A stretch of DNA of 64,000 bases from Neckera pumila (GCA_963969595.1 OZ018408.1:6073823-6137822), one strand, 5' to 3'. Numbered from the stretch's first letter, positions 24,846-37,925 are shown. The notes: generated by a model not told the origin, from the sequence alone. Made by a program: numbers and translations.

Positions 24846-25093
24846 TAAATAGTGAAATTAGGTCAATGTCTAAATAATTAGGTTACCTTATCTCAAGAAA
24901 GTTATTTTACAAGCCATCAAAGTCAACAAATATTTCCACAAATAATTTCATTTTTGTACATATGGAAGTCTATAAGTTCCAATTACAACAATATCTAATT
25001 CAAAAATAGTGCATTCTTCTATCATAACAGTAACTATTTATATAGTTTCAAATGTAGAGCAACTAGTGTGGGATAACCTAATTTCACTACTTA
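24846..25093. mobile_element. TA-flanked MITE, AAATAGTG family copy 2
   Basis: About 248 bp. AATAGTGAAATTAGGT on the left faces ACCTAATTTCACTACT on the right, with TA on each side. The terminal motif matches the element at 18600-18834 and the sizes are close. Interior pairing is weak. Confidence 0.55.
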
Positions 25094-26132
25094 GCCTTTA
25101 AACAACAAGGAGGCCATTATGTGGCCAATGGATGACAGAGAATCAAACTATATAGGATAGAAGTGCAACTATTCATCTTTAAAATTTGTTGTGAAAAGGG
25201 GAGATCTTCTACAATATGGTAGCTTGACTTCCAATAGGAATTTTTGTTTTTTTTAATGTAGATGATGTCACACAGTAATGAAAGGTTTTCTAGTACAAAG
25301 GTTTTGATGATCTAGCTACGTTCTATATCTAACTAACTTCCCATTCCTCTTCCTCTTTTCTTATCCTCTCCCCACTTCTTTCCCTTCTATATTATTCCTC
25401 TTAAAGTCTTTATAGTCCTTACAACCTTCCTTGCCACGTATTCCAAGGTAATTTCAATGCCCCAACTTCTCTTCTTACACTTGAACTACCTTCATAATTA
25501 TTAATCTTCTTCTAATGGACGAGGAGGAATTCTTTGGATTTCCTTCTTCCTAATCCTATTGGGGTGGCTAGATTACCTTTCCCTCTCCTAATCTTCTTTT
25601 CATTCTTCTCCTTGACTTCTAATTTGACGTTTTGAGTTTTGAATTGTTTGGTGCAAGGGAGAAAGTGGTCCTAGCCTAAATCATATAGAGATTTCTTTGT
25701 TTTGATTTAGGCATCCCCCTCCTACTCTACTTCTCCTTGCAATCTTCCTTCCTAATCCTACTTTCGTCCTAATCTACTTCTATTGAGACTTTGAGAGTTT
25801 GGTTTGTATTTTGTTGAATTGAATCTTGATTCCAACTCCAAGTCGAAACTCCTTGGACCCCAATCGGAACTCCTTAGATGCCATTCAAAATTCTTTGGAC
25901 CCCATCAAACTCCGTTTATGCCATTGAAACTCCCTAGAGGGTGTTGCTCGGGCTTAGGATTCATTCCTTGTAATTTAAGGCATATACCTGAGTTAAGAGG
26001 GTATCTGATGAGGGGCTATTTATCTTATTTATAGCATTTAAGATGATCCTATTTTTACAGGACAAGTTATGAGAGGCATATTTTCAATATCCTATGGTTT
26101 TTGTAAATTTGTTCATGCAATTTTTTAAGTGG
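25094..26132. other. Gene-free stretch containing an empty MITE site
   Basis: No gene seen. At 25190-25245 lies the unoccupied version of the sequence that carries the MITE at 11146-11399. A CT-rich stretch follows at about 25320-25800 (many CTTCCT, TCCTAATC and TTCTCC blocks). Confidence 0.5.
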
Positions 26133-26136
26133 AACT

Positions 26137-26874
26137 CGGTGGTTGCAAGAAAGACCAACTAATTTCCGTAGTGTTTTCTACAGTGCTCAATTTTTTTAGG
26201 AGTAATATATAATTAGAAAATCAATTTTAAAAAGATGTGAATTTTTTTTTAATGTATACACCTTTAACCAAAAGGTACCCCTAAGAAGGAAAAGTGTAGA
26301 AAAATTCTATAAGTAGAAGAACTTGAAAAGTGCAAAATTTCATGAAAATAGATACTTTCACATTTTAATTTGTTAAAAATAGAAAAAGCAATTTTAAGAA
26401 AAAATAAATTTATAAATTTGAGAGAGCTTTATGATGAAGAGATTTTAGCAAAAGAATGATCTTAAACCATCTTCAATGTTCAGAAATGCATGCGCAAAGG
26501 AGCCCTGTTAGCACGCATGTGGAGGACATAAAATAAAATGTTTTTAAATTTTCCTTCGGTAGAAACTTGACTTTTTACTCTGGAAATAGACCAAAAAAAT
26601 TTCAGCTCTAGATCATTAATTTTGATCTCTCTCCAGTACTAAAATGTCCTAAACTGCAAAGTGTGACAAATTAGCTAAATTTAAATTTAAATGTAAAATG
26701 ATTTTTGAATTCTTTTGAAAAACAAGGAATCTGAATATAATCAAGTTAGCCATTTCCAGTAAGAATTTCAAATTAATCAAATTCATGCTTCAAAAGTTAT
26801 AGCCGACAAGGAGATGAAAACTCCGTCATTTCAATTGTGATGCAAAATAGTATCGGTCTTTCTTGCAATCACCC
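26137..26874. mobile_element. 4-bp-TSD inverted-repeat element, copy D
   Basis: 738 bp. Ends CGGTGGTTGCAAGAAAGACC and (inverted) GGGTGATTGCAAGAAAGACC. The flanks are AACT (26133-26136) and GACT (26875-26878), a 4-bp duplication with one change. The interior follows copies A and C (shared blocks near TTCAATGTTCAGAA and AAGTGTGACAAATTAG). Confidence 0.76.
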
Positions 26875-26878
26875 GACT

Positions 26879-28349
26879 ATCTTATATATAAAATTTAAGT
26901 GTCCAATTTTTTCCTAGCTCCATCCTTTTTCACAAATTTTTCCTTCCTTCTACTACATATGTGTATAAGTATACACCGTAATACCAACAACAATCAATTG
27001 AATTCAAGTGCCATTAACCAAGTGGCAATTTTTAATCCCTAAAGGCAAAGTGTCTATTGAATGAACAATTGACAATCTGGATAAAGTCCTATGAAGTCAA
27101 TTTTGCTAAGATGTTCACAAAATTTTGACACAAGATGTGAACGTTTATTCCCTTAGTGGGAATATAATATTTTCCACCCTAATTGTTTTTGGCAGCCCTT
27201 GCAATTTGGGTATCTTTTGGGCATCTTTTGAAAAAACTCTCATTAACTATTGAAATTTGGCATTAATGTAACTAATAAAATGCAGCATACAATTGTAAGA
27301 AAAAATTAGTTCTCAATTCACATTGTAAGAGGATTCAAACTTTATTAGCTGCATTGAGGTAGCTTCAATAAAAAAAACCTTTTCTTTTGACCTCAAGCCC
27401 TATTATCTTGCAATATTTGACTATTTGAGGTCAAAGTTCTCAAAAAAATTCCCACATATTCCAAATTTTTGTCGTTAATCTTCTACCATTTGGATTTAAA
27501 AAGAAAGAAATTTCCTCATTGCACAAGAAATCATCAAAAAATTGATCAGTGCATTGCCAATGTATTTAACCTCCTTGCAATTGCATTGAAGGTTGATTTT
27601 GAGTATGTTAGACTCCATACTTGCTTCTAAAATTTTTCATGAAGAACCTAATATCATATACTTATGAAAAGTCAAAATTTGCATCTTTGTGTAGACCAAA
27701 ATTTTTACTCTGAGAGGGCCTGAACCTTGAAGTCTGCTAACCCTAGTTTTCAAGATTAAAAAAAGTTTTTTTTCCGCACTTCAAAAGTTATAATTTTTTA
27801 ATCCATGGTCAAATGAGCTGAAATTTATTCCACACATTGCTTTATTTATATAAGGTAAACAGTCCATTATGGTCAAATGACCCATGATGGACACCTAGGA
27901 AATGATTCCATGCCGGTAATTTTCAATTTGTGATATTTTGGGCCATAATCAATGTCTCACCTGACACTAATGGAGTGATTAATAACCTCATGACAAACAC
28001 TTAGCTTTTTTAGTGTAAATCATTGTAGAAAGTAACTTTTTTAAGGCCTTTTACATTAAAAAAATATTGTGACTGCTTTAGGTGAGTAAGGTGAGCATTA
28101 TGGATACAATTTTTGTTGGTTATGGAATAGTCTACAGACTCTTTTGGGGCTAAACCTTGAAAGATTCATAGCTAATTCATACTTTGTCAAAAAAATTCAA
28201 TTATTCTCTCTGTTTCTCACACTTGTCTTCATGTGGAGAATTTTTTTTTAAATTTCAACAATGGCATGTAAACAAACTCCTAATTCTGACCGTGATGGGA
28301 TGTTTTACCTTAATTTCTTTTATATGGTTGGAATTCAAAGAAAAATATG

Positions 28350-28396
<47 letters not shown>

Positions 28397-28713
28397 TTAG
28401 ACAATGCATCAAAAATTGGCAGTTTTGGATTTTTCCTCTTTCAAAATACCCTCTAGCCTTTGGAGGTTAATAATATTGAGCACTTTAGAATTTCTACTAA
28501 AATTGTCTTATGAACATCTCATTTAATGTGAGTAAGATTAATAAGTATGGCTTCAAATACTAGACTATATAAATTCTATCTTTGTATTGTACAATTTTAG
28601 TTTGTTGAACCTACTAAGATAAACCTCCCTATTCATGCAATGTGACAATTTTGGCCACTTTTGATTAATATCTTACATTTACACTTAATTTTTCTATATA
28701 TACACTATTATAT
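26879..28713. other. Gene-free stretch
   Basis: No gene seen; AT-rich throughout. An (AT)n microsatellite of about 20 units lies at 28354-28393. Confidence 0.5.
28354..28393. repeat. (TA)n microsatellite
   Basis: About 40 bases of uninterrupted TA dinucleotide repeat. Frames translating to Tyr-Ile repeats here are an artefact of it. Confidence 0.95.
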
Positions 28714-28958
28714 TAGATGAGATTTGGGGGTCTTGGAGGGCTCCGAGTTCTCCTGCGTTCTATTGCGTTTCCAGAGTATGGAAACACAGCTGTAGCAGCT
28801 GGATGACGTGGCATAGCAACTGCCACGTTGTTTTTTGAATTTTTTGAATTTTTTTTTTGAAATTTTTTTTTTGACACGCCCGTACCAACGTTCACTGAGT
28901 TTGGCTAGATTGTGGAACAGGCTTGAAACGGCCCTCTAAGACCCCCAAATCTCATCTA
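28714..28958. mobile_element. TA-flanked MITE, copy 2 (same family as 3384-3629)
   Basis: 245 bp. Ends GATGAGATTTGGGGGTCTT and (inverted) the same sequence; pairing runs about 27 bases with one mismatch. TA borders both ends. The interior has CGTTTCCAGA, GTAGCAG and the CTTGAAACG block, shared with the older copy at 3384-3629. Confidence 0.8.
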
Positions 28959-29552
28959 ATGGTACTATGGCACAATTTCAATCAACCACCCTTCACTATA
29001 GATTTTCTTGATTATGTCCAATTCATCATCCATATGAAATTATCAATCTACATCTATATTCATTATAGTACAAAAAATTTGCATGGCCCCTATCTGTTAA
29101 GGCTAATTTATTACTCCGTAGTAAATAATTCCTACTGATACAATGTTTCTATATGGTCTAATTTGTATACAATAGAGTATATAACCTTTCATAGACCCTA
29201 TAGTAGCCCTACATATTATATAAAATTTATCCACTTCGAATTAAATAGACCCTATCTTTTAACCTAGATAGTTTTCCAAAAATCAATAGTAATCTCTCCG
29301 GGAAGTGTTGAGGTGGTTGGATGTGTTTAGAGGGGGTCTGGCCGTCCGGGACTTAATTGGAGTGATTTGGATTTTTGTGTGTATAATAGAGATATTGAAA
29401 AACTAAAAGAAGGGTTGTAAAAAGAGACTAAAAAGTTTGGACATCCCTCAAACTAAACCTTGACATTTTTAAGGGAAAAGAAAAGGGCTAGCTTTGGGTG
29501 CATTTGCTAAATCTTGACATACCAATTCCCAATCGATTAACCACTAGTACTT
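28959..29552. other. Gene-free stretch
   Basis: AT-rich, no gene or repeat boundary recognised. Confidence 0.5.
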
Positions 29553-29863
29553 AAGTGGATTCAAAACTTTGCCATTTGATGAAAAAATTATAAAGTCCAA
29601 CTAGTAGGAGGTTCAAAACTTTGCCGTTTGATGAAAAAATTATAAAGTCCAACTGGTAGGAGGTTCAAAGCTTTGTCGTTTGGTGACAAGACTATAAAAT
29701 CCAACTAGTAGGAGGTTCAAAGCTTTGTCGTTTGGTAACAAATATTATAATATTTAACTATTAAAAAGCTTTAAAGCTTCACCATTTGGTGAGAATTATA
29801 AATCCAACTACTTAGGAGGTTCAAAGCTCCATTGGTCGGTGACAAAGACTATAAAATCCAATG
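29553..29863 (+). repeat. Tandem repeat, about 52-bp unit, six copies
   Basis: The unit contains TTCAAAGCTTTGTCGTTTGG, then a variable TATAAA and TCCAACTAGTAGGAG. Two copies are nearly identical; the rest have drifted. It forms the left part of repeat H copy 1 and is related to the array at 55381-55640. Confidence 0.85.
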
Positions 29864-30620
29864 AAATAGGGAATTAGTACATCAACATAGTATACCACAA
29901 GTCAGTTTGAGAGATAGTAATACAACCAAGTTAGTGGGCACTTAACTCACAACGAGACACTAGAGGTCCCTTTAAGCGGCATCGCCAAGGTACAAAGGGA
30001 GAGATCTTTAGGGTTAGTACAAAAACTTGAACCAACTTATACAATAAAGAATTAGCATTAAAACAAAAGGCTCACAGCATGTACACAATGATAACAAGTG
30101 AAGGAACCTCAAAGTCCTTCTCAAAACTTTGGAAATACAAGATATGGAGCAAAAAGAGCTTTATAAACACCATTCAAGTTTTTTTTGGCTAAAATGCCAA
30201 AAGTTCCAATATGAATTGGACCCAACAAACCCAAATCGTACAAATGGGGGTGGTATGAGAGGGAAATGGATGCCCTTTAATACTCTTCTAGGCCACCCAC
30301 CTCCTCTTATTTTATGCTAATCAAAACTATCTTTTAAAATTTTCATCCTAATCCTCAAGGATTTTCATCCTTATCTTTTAGGATTTCCACTTTCTATACT
30401 AGTCTAAATTATAATTTTTGGAGATAACTCCAAATCACAAACGGATTATGCTATTGGCTTCAAAGGCCAATTTTAGTCTAACGAAACCTACCACCTTTTT
30501 TCCCTTAGCCAAAAGATCACAAAAAATTAGCGCCAACTTGGAATAATAAAAGGTTAAATATCTGACTTTTGGAGTTTACCTTTTCTGTAAGAGGTGACTA
30601 GCTAGGATTGTCCGAAAGGT
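29864..30620 (+). repeat. Dispersed repeat H, copy 1 (forward, partial)
   Basis: Shares ordered blocks with H copy 3: TAGGGTTAGTACAAA, ATTTTCATCCTAATCCT, CTCCAAATCACAAACGGATT, the GGCTTCAAAGGCC stretch and CTTTTGGAGTTTACCTTTTCT. It stops near 30620, so it lacks the right part present in copy 3. The next sequence is the reverse-oriented copy 2, giving a tail-to-tail arrangement. No coding potential. Confidence 0.72.
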
Positions 30621-31467
30621 TGTGAGCTCCCAATTCGTCACTCATGACTTACTTTTTTTTTTCGTTTCTTGCAAGTTTGAGCGTAGTTTTAGCTACAAAA
30701 AGCCCTCAAAAGAGTGTAAGATCATAATAGGCATGTCACATGCCAATATAGCATTCAATCCCTTGTAAATAAATTCTTGTTGGTAAATAGGTCAAAACTC
30801 AAGATTTCACATTAATAGAAGGTATTTTAGTAAATAGGGCTGGAATTGCCAAATCTACGGTGCATGTGAAATCATAGGGCTAAAATTGATCTGAGGGAAT
30901 ATCATTGAGGTCATAATCTATTATTAAACCCTAAAGGACCATTGTCCGTTCGGGGGACAAATGGGATTTTGGGCAGGTATCTACGAGCTGAAATTTTGTT
31001 ATGATTTTTTGAAAGTTTTTTTGGAGATAGAAAAACTGATAAGCTTTGTAGGAATATATATGTTTTTTCAATAGGTGCCTAAGAACAAAATTTATGCCCA
31101 AATAAGCTCAAAACAGGGGAGAAGAGACAGCAAAAAGATTTTGCAAAAAAATTAATTTTTTTTTAATTTTCTTTTTTTCCTTGTAGATTATATTTTTGTC
31201 TATTTGGGAAGCTTTGATTCATTTCATTTGGACTTTTTATGAGAAAGTTATGGACAATCTTGTTTTTTGGGCAATTAGAGCATCTTCTTGAAAAAATAAC
31301 TTGTAGGATTCATTTTGGAATGAAATTTTTGTAATTTTTAAAATAAAAAAATACAACATGGTTTAGTTTTTGTGCTAGAACAATCTCACCATTGGAATTA
31401 GTGCATTTTAATTCCATCTAAAAGATATTAATATTTTAGATTTTCTTTCTATCTCGTACCTACATCT

Positions 31468-31478
31468 ACTTAACAATT
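31468..31478. repeat. LINE target-site duplication, left copy
   Basis: ACTTAACAATT, directly repeated at 38813-38823 on the far side of the LINE. The uninterrupted sequence ACTTAATTATCATTC/AAGAATTGTTAAGT in the intact relative (near 24075) shows that this belonged to the host element. Confidence 0.88.
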
Positions 31479-31658
31479 CTTTTTTTTTTTTTTTTTTTTT
31501 TTTGAACAAATGGGAGAACCCACTGCATTAAAAAAGAAACCGGGAACCAAGTACAAAGCAGCCAAGCCACATGGCTGGACAGTGAAGAGAAAACGAGTAA
31601 AGAAAAGAAACGAAGCGAAAAGCCAAAACAAACCTAAAGGCAAGAGGCAGGGCAACAA

Positions 31659-34600
31659 CTAAGCAAACAAATAAGACGGGGGACCGTCTCTGTTCCAAGT
31701 GTACCACCCCTCTTCATGAAAAGCTAAGATCGGATCGTGCAGCCATGATTTCTCAAACTCGGTCCAAATACTCCCCGTATTCTGTGGCCTCTGATGAGTT
31801 GCTCTGGTTGCCTTAATCTGAGCTGCCCTACTTGAGTCAAGTAAAGCCATCCATAAGGCTTTGTGAGTGCGCTCACGGGTCCATTCTTTTTGTGTAAACA
31901 CTCTACTGTTCCTAGAGATCCAAATGATCCAAAGTGAAGATCCCCTAAGTAAAGACCATAGGTTTTTAAACCGCAGGAACCGATGAGAAAGTGAATCACC
32001 AAAAATGCAATGCTTGTAGCTAAGTCTAGTGTGTAAGATAAACTTATACTGGTCACCAGATAAGTGAATGAGGATAGACTAGGCATATTCCCATACCTCT
32101 TGGGCTCGCGGGCAGTAAAAAAACTTGTGGATGGGAGTCTCTGAGCTGTTAGATGTGCAGCAGTTACACCTAGTGTCGACGCCTGGATTGATCCGGGACC
32201 TCCAAGAGTGAACAGCTACCGCATTATGCCACACGGACCACATGAAAGCTGCTTCCTTCTGGGCTCATGTATTCTGCCAAAGATCTCTCCAGTTTGGCAG
32301 AAAACCTGGTGGAAGGTGACCGGGCCATTTTGATGGAATGGAGCGTTTAAGATGGGTTCATTTGGTGAGTAATAGCCTTCCAGTAGCTGTAGAATATGCT
32401 GTTAATTTGATACCGTTGGCCCATTTCCACCTGCCGGGGTCAAAGCTTAGAGTTTGGATGGCACCAGCAAATAGCAAAATTGGTATCCCTTTCACTGTTT
32501 TCCTCCCTTCCAGAACTCGCACTCTCCGGAGAAAACCTTCATACCTTGTGTCTTCTTGTAATAAAGTAAGAGTTGATACTTGCCTGGAGCTATGCCTGAC
32601 AGTTGCGTAAGAATTAGCTTCTGATAAGGAGATATTTTGAGGTTGTGCTGACTGAAGCCGTAATCCTTGCTCTCCAACCTTCCATGTGAGCATTGGGATC
32701 TCATCGTTTGCTGTCTTGAAGATACCAATCCAATGTCCAGCCTTAACCTGATTGACGTGTCTGGTAAGAAAAACTATCCATTCTTGTGGAACTTGTGAGA
32801 TGAGATAACGCCATTGGCCATATTCTATGTCCGTGAGTTGAAAATGAACTTGTACTTCCACCCATGGCTTGAAGTCTTGCCTGTCTAAGTCCCATAAATC
32901 TGCGATTGTCTTAAGTATACTGTGTGCCAACTCTTGAGCTTTCTTCTGGTTGAAATGGAAATTTGAACCAATGTAACTAGTGGCCCACCACAAGCTTGTC
33001 AATAGTACCTCCTCTGCATTCGTAGGTGGGATGGGTTCGATGTGTTTGGCAATGCATCTCCTTGCAGCTGTTACCCTATTGCATATTCTGGAACCCCTGG
33101 TGACGGACGAAGTCTGTACCATTAGCCAAGCTGCTGAAGGGTACCAAAATCCAAGTTTGGAATTTGGCTTCATCTTGAGGATCTTGTGCCTTAGTAAAAT
33201 CTTGAGGTTTGAAATTCCTGGTTCAATGGCATAAAAGATCCATTTCACCAATAAGGCCGTGAAGGAGATTTCCGGGTCCAAAATCTGTAATCCACCAGCC
33301 GCTTTGGGGAGGCAGCAATCTTCCCAATTAACCCTTGTTCTTGATGTGTGTTCAGAGCCGCTCCACTGGTAGTTGCGTAGCTTGCCCCTGATTGCCCTGA
33401 TGGCCTGTAGTGACCCCGTCTATATCGCAATGAAGTAGTACAGAGTTGACAATAGAATGGCATTTATCACCATTACTCTCCCTGCAAGCGACAGTCTCTG
33501 AGTGGTCCAATACGCAAGTTTTTTGGTAATTTTTCCTTGTAAAAACTTGTCTATGTCTGGGGTCTCAAGCGTGATCCCAAAAGGAGCTCTGAAAAGTTTC
33601 GTTATTGATCCCGAAGGAGCCCAAGTGAGTTCGTATCTGTTTGTCCAAGCTGGTCTAATTAGCTTAGAGAACCAATACCCGATGCTCTTGATCTAGTTTA
33701 TAGTGAGGCCGGAGTGACTCCAAAAACCTTCAAGAGCAATATGGAGTTTTGGAGGAAAATCTCTCGTCCTACTATGGAGAAGCCTGTGTCATCGGCGTAT
33801 TGCAAAATTAGTTGCTGTGACTCACCATCCGATAGAAGAATCCCTTGAATTCTGCCCATCCTTTGCTCCATAGTTGCGGCCATATTCAGAGCTTCTCCAA
33901 CCAATAAGAAAAGATATGGCGCCAATGGACAGCCTTGCCTCACGCCACGTAGAATAGGGAAGGGTGCGGTGGCTTTGCCGTTTAATAGAACTAATGCCGA
34001 AGCATTCCGTAAGAGCATCATCACTATTTGTGAAAACGATTGGGGAATACCCATTTTTTCCATGACTTGGAGAAGGAACTCCCACGACACCATGTCATAA
34101 GCTTTGGTGAAATCTAATTTCAAGAAGATAAAATCTTGGTCTGACTCTCGAGCCCATTCCACAGTCTCATATTGAAGAAGAATGTTGGCTAAATATGTCG
34201 TGACGGGAGGAGTGCAGATTGTTCTGGGCTAATTACCTCCTTAAGCAGGCTCTGCATTCAAATTTGTAAAGCCTTCGCCACGATCTTGTAGGAGACATTT
34301 AACAGAGTTATTGGTCTCCAGTTAGAAAGATCGGCTTGCTCTCCCGCCTTGAAGAGAAGTATAATTGATCCGGAGGTCATGCCATCCGGAAAACTACCCT
34401 TCGTGACTGATTCACATATCATATTAGTGAATTCTTCCCCGAGCAAATCCCAAAAACGACAGAAGAATTCCGTCGTTACCCCATCAGGTCCTGGGCTTCT
34501 CTCGTTTGCCATCTGTATTAGCGCCTGGTGAAGCTCGTTTTGGGTCAAGCGTCTGTCTAGCTCCTACGTCATGGGTTGTGAGAATCTACTTTCTACACAG

Positions 34601-35922
34601 TCTAAGATCTTCTCTTGGGCCTCGCGTTCTACTAGAGTCGATTTTGCTTGGGAATATAATCTCGAGTAGAAAGCTGTGCATATGTTCTCAAGTTCGCTTC
34701 GTTCCTGTTTGAGTGAGCCTAGGTGATCCTTTAGCTCAGTAATCGAAGTATTGACTGGTTCTTCCTTGACCGCTTTAAAGAACTCGGCAAACATGCGGTC
34801 ACCATATAATCTCCATCTTGCCCGGGACCTTACTTTCTGACCGTCAACTTTCCTTACTTCAAGATTTGCAAGTTCGTCCTTGATCTAGTTGATGTCTTCC
34901 TGTAATTGGACTGAAAAGGGTGAATTTTGAAGCTGGTCGGTCTTCATTTCGAGCCTGTTACACAAGGAGACTTCGTGTGCTCTGTTATCGCTGGCTCTCC
35001 TGATAAAGTAGCTCCTGTACGCCTTAGTCACTCGCTTGAGTTTTGAGAAGAAGCCAGCCTGTTGTGGTGCTGATTCCCAAGTATGTCGAATCACCTGATC
35101 GGCCTCATCTAGGTAGTGCGAGGACATCACCCACCTACTAGGACGGGTTGGCGTTTTCTCGAGCTCTATGTGAATGGAAACTGGACAGTGATCAGATCTA
35201 GAATGATCACCTTTAATTCGGTATTCAGTAATTTTCCTGTTTCCATTGACTGATTCTGGAAAGATATAGCATCTATCCAAACGCGCCATGACTCTGGCAT
35301 TTGCCTCCCTAGAGTTGTCCCATGAGTACCTTAAACTGGGGGTGGTAAGCGGGCATTCCATGACTTGGATCGTGTCTTTCAACCCATTAAATAAGAGACG
35401 TTTGTTTATCGGCATCGATTTCCCACATGCGGTCGATTTATCACTCCTTTGCTCCACCATGTTAAAATCGCCCAGCATTATCCATCTGCAAGTTTTTGGC
35501 AATTCACGGGTCATGGATTCCCAAAGGATTCGTCTTGGTTGAGGATCAGTTGGTGCGTATAAGTTCACGAACCCTAAATCGCCTCCTGTAATTCGACTGA
35601 GTATGAACCATTGAGCCCTTCCGCTAAAGATCGAACCAGATAGTGTTATCTAGTTTGCCCACTTGGGCGAGATAAAAGCAGCAACCCCACCTTTGCCTAA
35701 GTTTCTTCCATCTGTCGTGTATCCTGGTTCGGCTTCGGTGTAGAAGTACTTAGCCTGCTTCCACAGTATCGATCCCAGTCGTGAAGCATTGACGCCCCGG
35801 AGTTTATGTTCCTGGATGAACGTAAAGTCGACTGGATTCTTCCTATTTTAATTCTTAAGATTATCTATGGCTGCAGGATCGTTCAGCCCTCTGACATTTT
35901 GCGATAGAATTTTTAACTTCAT
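31659..35922 (-). pseudogene. LINE ORF2: endonuclease, reverse transcriptase, zf-RVT
   Basis: Starts at the ATG at 35922 with MKLKILSQNVRGLNDP, the classic AP-endonuclease start. The endonuclease continues with LGDFNMVEQRSDK, RLDRCYIFPES and the catalytic GDHSRSDHCPV. The reverse transcriptase has SPGPDGVTTEFF and NWRPITLLN, FLKLDFTKAYDMV, GVRQGCPLAPYLF, and the active site QYADDT (about 33822-33840). The 3' part holds a Cys/His cluster RCNCCTSN...PIHKFFYCP typical of zf-RVT. Stops occur at several points (near 35850 and 35650 in the endonuclease) and the frame changes at least twice (about 34190 and 33700). Non-functional. Confidence 0.9.
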
Positions 35923-37925
35923 AAGCTTTCCTGGTTGGGAGTATTCCTAGCGCTCTCCTCGCGGTCTTCTTGATCTACGAATTGGTTATTTAAGTAGCCC
36001 CAAGCGTCCTTCTGTGGATCCCTAATCTGACCCCATGAAGCTTGTGGTTGTACATTAGTCGCCACTACGGTCTCTATTTGAGGAAGTCGACTTTGGTTTG
36101 AGATTCTATCTCTTGCAATGGCTTTTGTACTTCTAAGTGACCACTCCTTATTGACGTGTTGGTCAGTCATCTCTGGATCGGTATTGATCCACTGAGGAAT
36201 GGAACCTGAGATTTAGTTGAAAACTCTAATTGCCAGCGATGTTTCGTTGTCTGCAGATGGGGACGAAGGGCTGGATTGTTCCCTATATGCAGGTAAGTGG
36301 ATTGGAGCATCGACGTATTGTTCAGATTCAAATTCCTATTCTGGGGCTAATGCTAGAGGTAAAACATCAGATGGCTTGGTAGTTAGATCATTAGGTACCT
36401 CTGGAAATTGTGAATCGATTATCAATTGCGCAACTTGGTCGATTAGCAGTTGGATAATCGAGTTGGGAGGTTCCCGTAGCTGCCTGGAATGTGGTCCGTC
36501 GTGGATGGGGTTGGATGTCGATGGTCTAGCTCCAGTTCCCGATGGTCCAGCTTCATTTCCCAATGGTCCCGCTTCCAATCTTGATGGTCCAGCTTCCAAT
36601 CCCGATGGTCCAGCTCCATATTGGTGCGGTGGTTGTGCTAGCGAAGTAGAAGAAGGAGCTGTCGGTTGCTACGATTGACTTGGAAACGATAGTGAGTCCG
36701 AGGTCGATGAGCCTGACGCTATGGCTTTCAGTACTTGAGGAGATGAATTCAAGGCTTTGAATGTAGAAGCTTGTGGAGATTGATTTGATGGCAGGCTTAA
36801 AGCTTGGAACTTGGAATCGCCAACTTGAGATGACTTCTGGTCCAAAAGGTATTCAGATATATGCCTAGGGTTGTGGAAGGCCTTGAGAGATGGTGGAGAA
36901 GGTAGATTCGTTTCCTGGACACCGTTCCTGGAACTTGTGACCTTCCCATGATGTGGTAGTGTCTGATTTTCCTCATTGTGGGCATTGTCTAGTTTGCCCT
37001 TTGCTTCACCCTTTCTCACCCAAACCTTGGATGAACTTGCTTGAGATCCTGACCTGCGAGGTAGAAGGTCTCGTTTACGATTCTGGACCAACGTGAAGCC
37101 GTCTTCATCTATTGTAGGAATCTGCGGTTTGGGTTGATGCTGTTGGCTCCTCGTGTTGTTATGGCGGTTGTATTTCTTGGATTGGGTTGATCGGCTCATG
37201 TCAGGTTGCTTGTTGTTAGCTAGTGGATGGTGTTCGTAATCTGGACTCCACCTGGTCTGCTGCGGAGCGGGATTATGGTTCGTGTTGACACGTTGAGTTG
37301 GACAGTCCTACACATGGTGAGCGGCAGACCTGCATCTTGGGCAATTCAAACGTGGGTCCTCATACACCACGCACACCTCAGCCATATCTCTTTCTTGTGT
37401 CTCGATATAAATTTTGGAGATCCAACCTTCTGACAAATCGAGAGCAACGCAGAACCTATGAGGGCTCACTGCACGGTTGGGGATGTCGACTGCGAGCTGT
37501 CTTCCTAGCATCCGGATGATGATTTCCGAAAAAGGTATAAATTCTAGTGGAAGGCCTTCTAGTGTTAACCAACAGGGATGGCTTGAAACCGTGTGAGAGA
37601 AAGGATTAAAAGATGGTTGCCAATATTGGTAAGCAGCTTCCCCCCCTTGGAATCTATGTAGCATAAGGTTAATGCATTTTTCTACAGCTTCGATGCTATC
37701 AACCTTTACGTACTGAAAATCATTCCCTGCGTGCTTATGGAGTAAGATTCGGTTAGGGTAGATTTTCCTTCCCAATTCTGCAAGCCAAGAGCTTGAGGTG
37801 GAGTCGTCAATTTGACCTCCCACAAATCCAACGACTACAACGTTACTCTGCAACAACGAAATCTCCTGAGATAGGGCGGAAGGATCAATAGCTCTTGATG
37901 GAAGTACCTTGTATGTTTGTAGCAT
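35919..37925 (-). pseudogene. LINE ORF1, DUF4283-like with zinc knuckle
   Basis: A single frame with no frameshift but about four in-frame stops (ending at 37308, 36669, 36336 and one near 36210). The N-terminal 150 residues have the DUF4283 look (CWLTLEGLPLEFIPFSE, RRFCVALDLSEGWI-type segments), then a CCHC knuckle CPRCRSAAHHV-stop-DC, then a long Ser/Pro/Gln-rich tail with an imperfect repeat of EAGPSRLEAGPLGN type. Such proteins package LINE RNA. At least three stops can be read as former Gln codons (CAG or CAA to TAG or TAA). It ends in the ATGA overlap with ORF2. Confidence 0.82.

Noticed and set aside
28184..28470. Frames encoding Tyr-Ile repeats
   Set aside because: They read through the (TA)n microsatellite.
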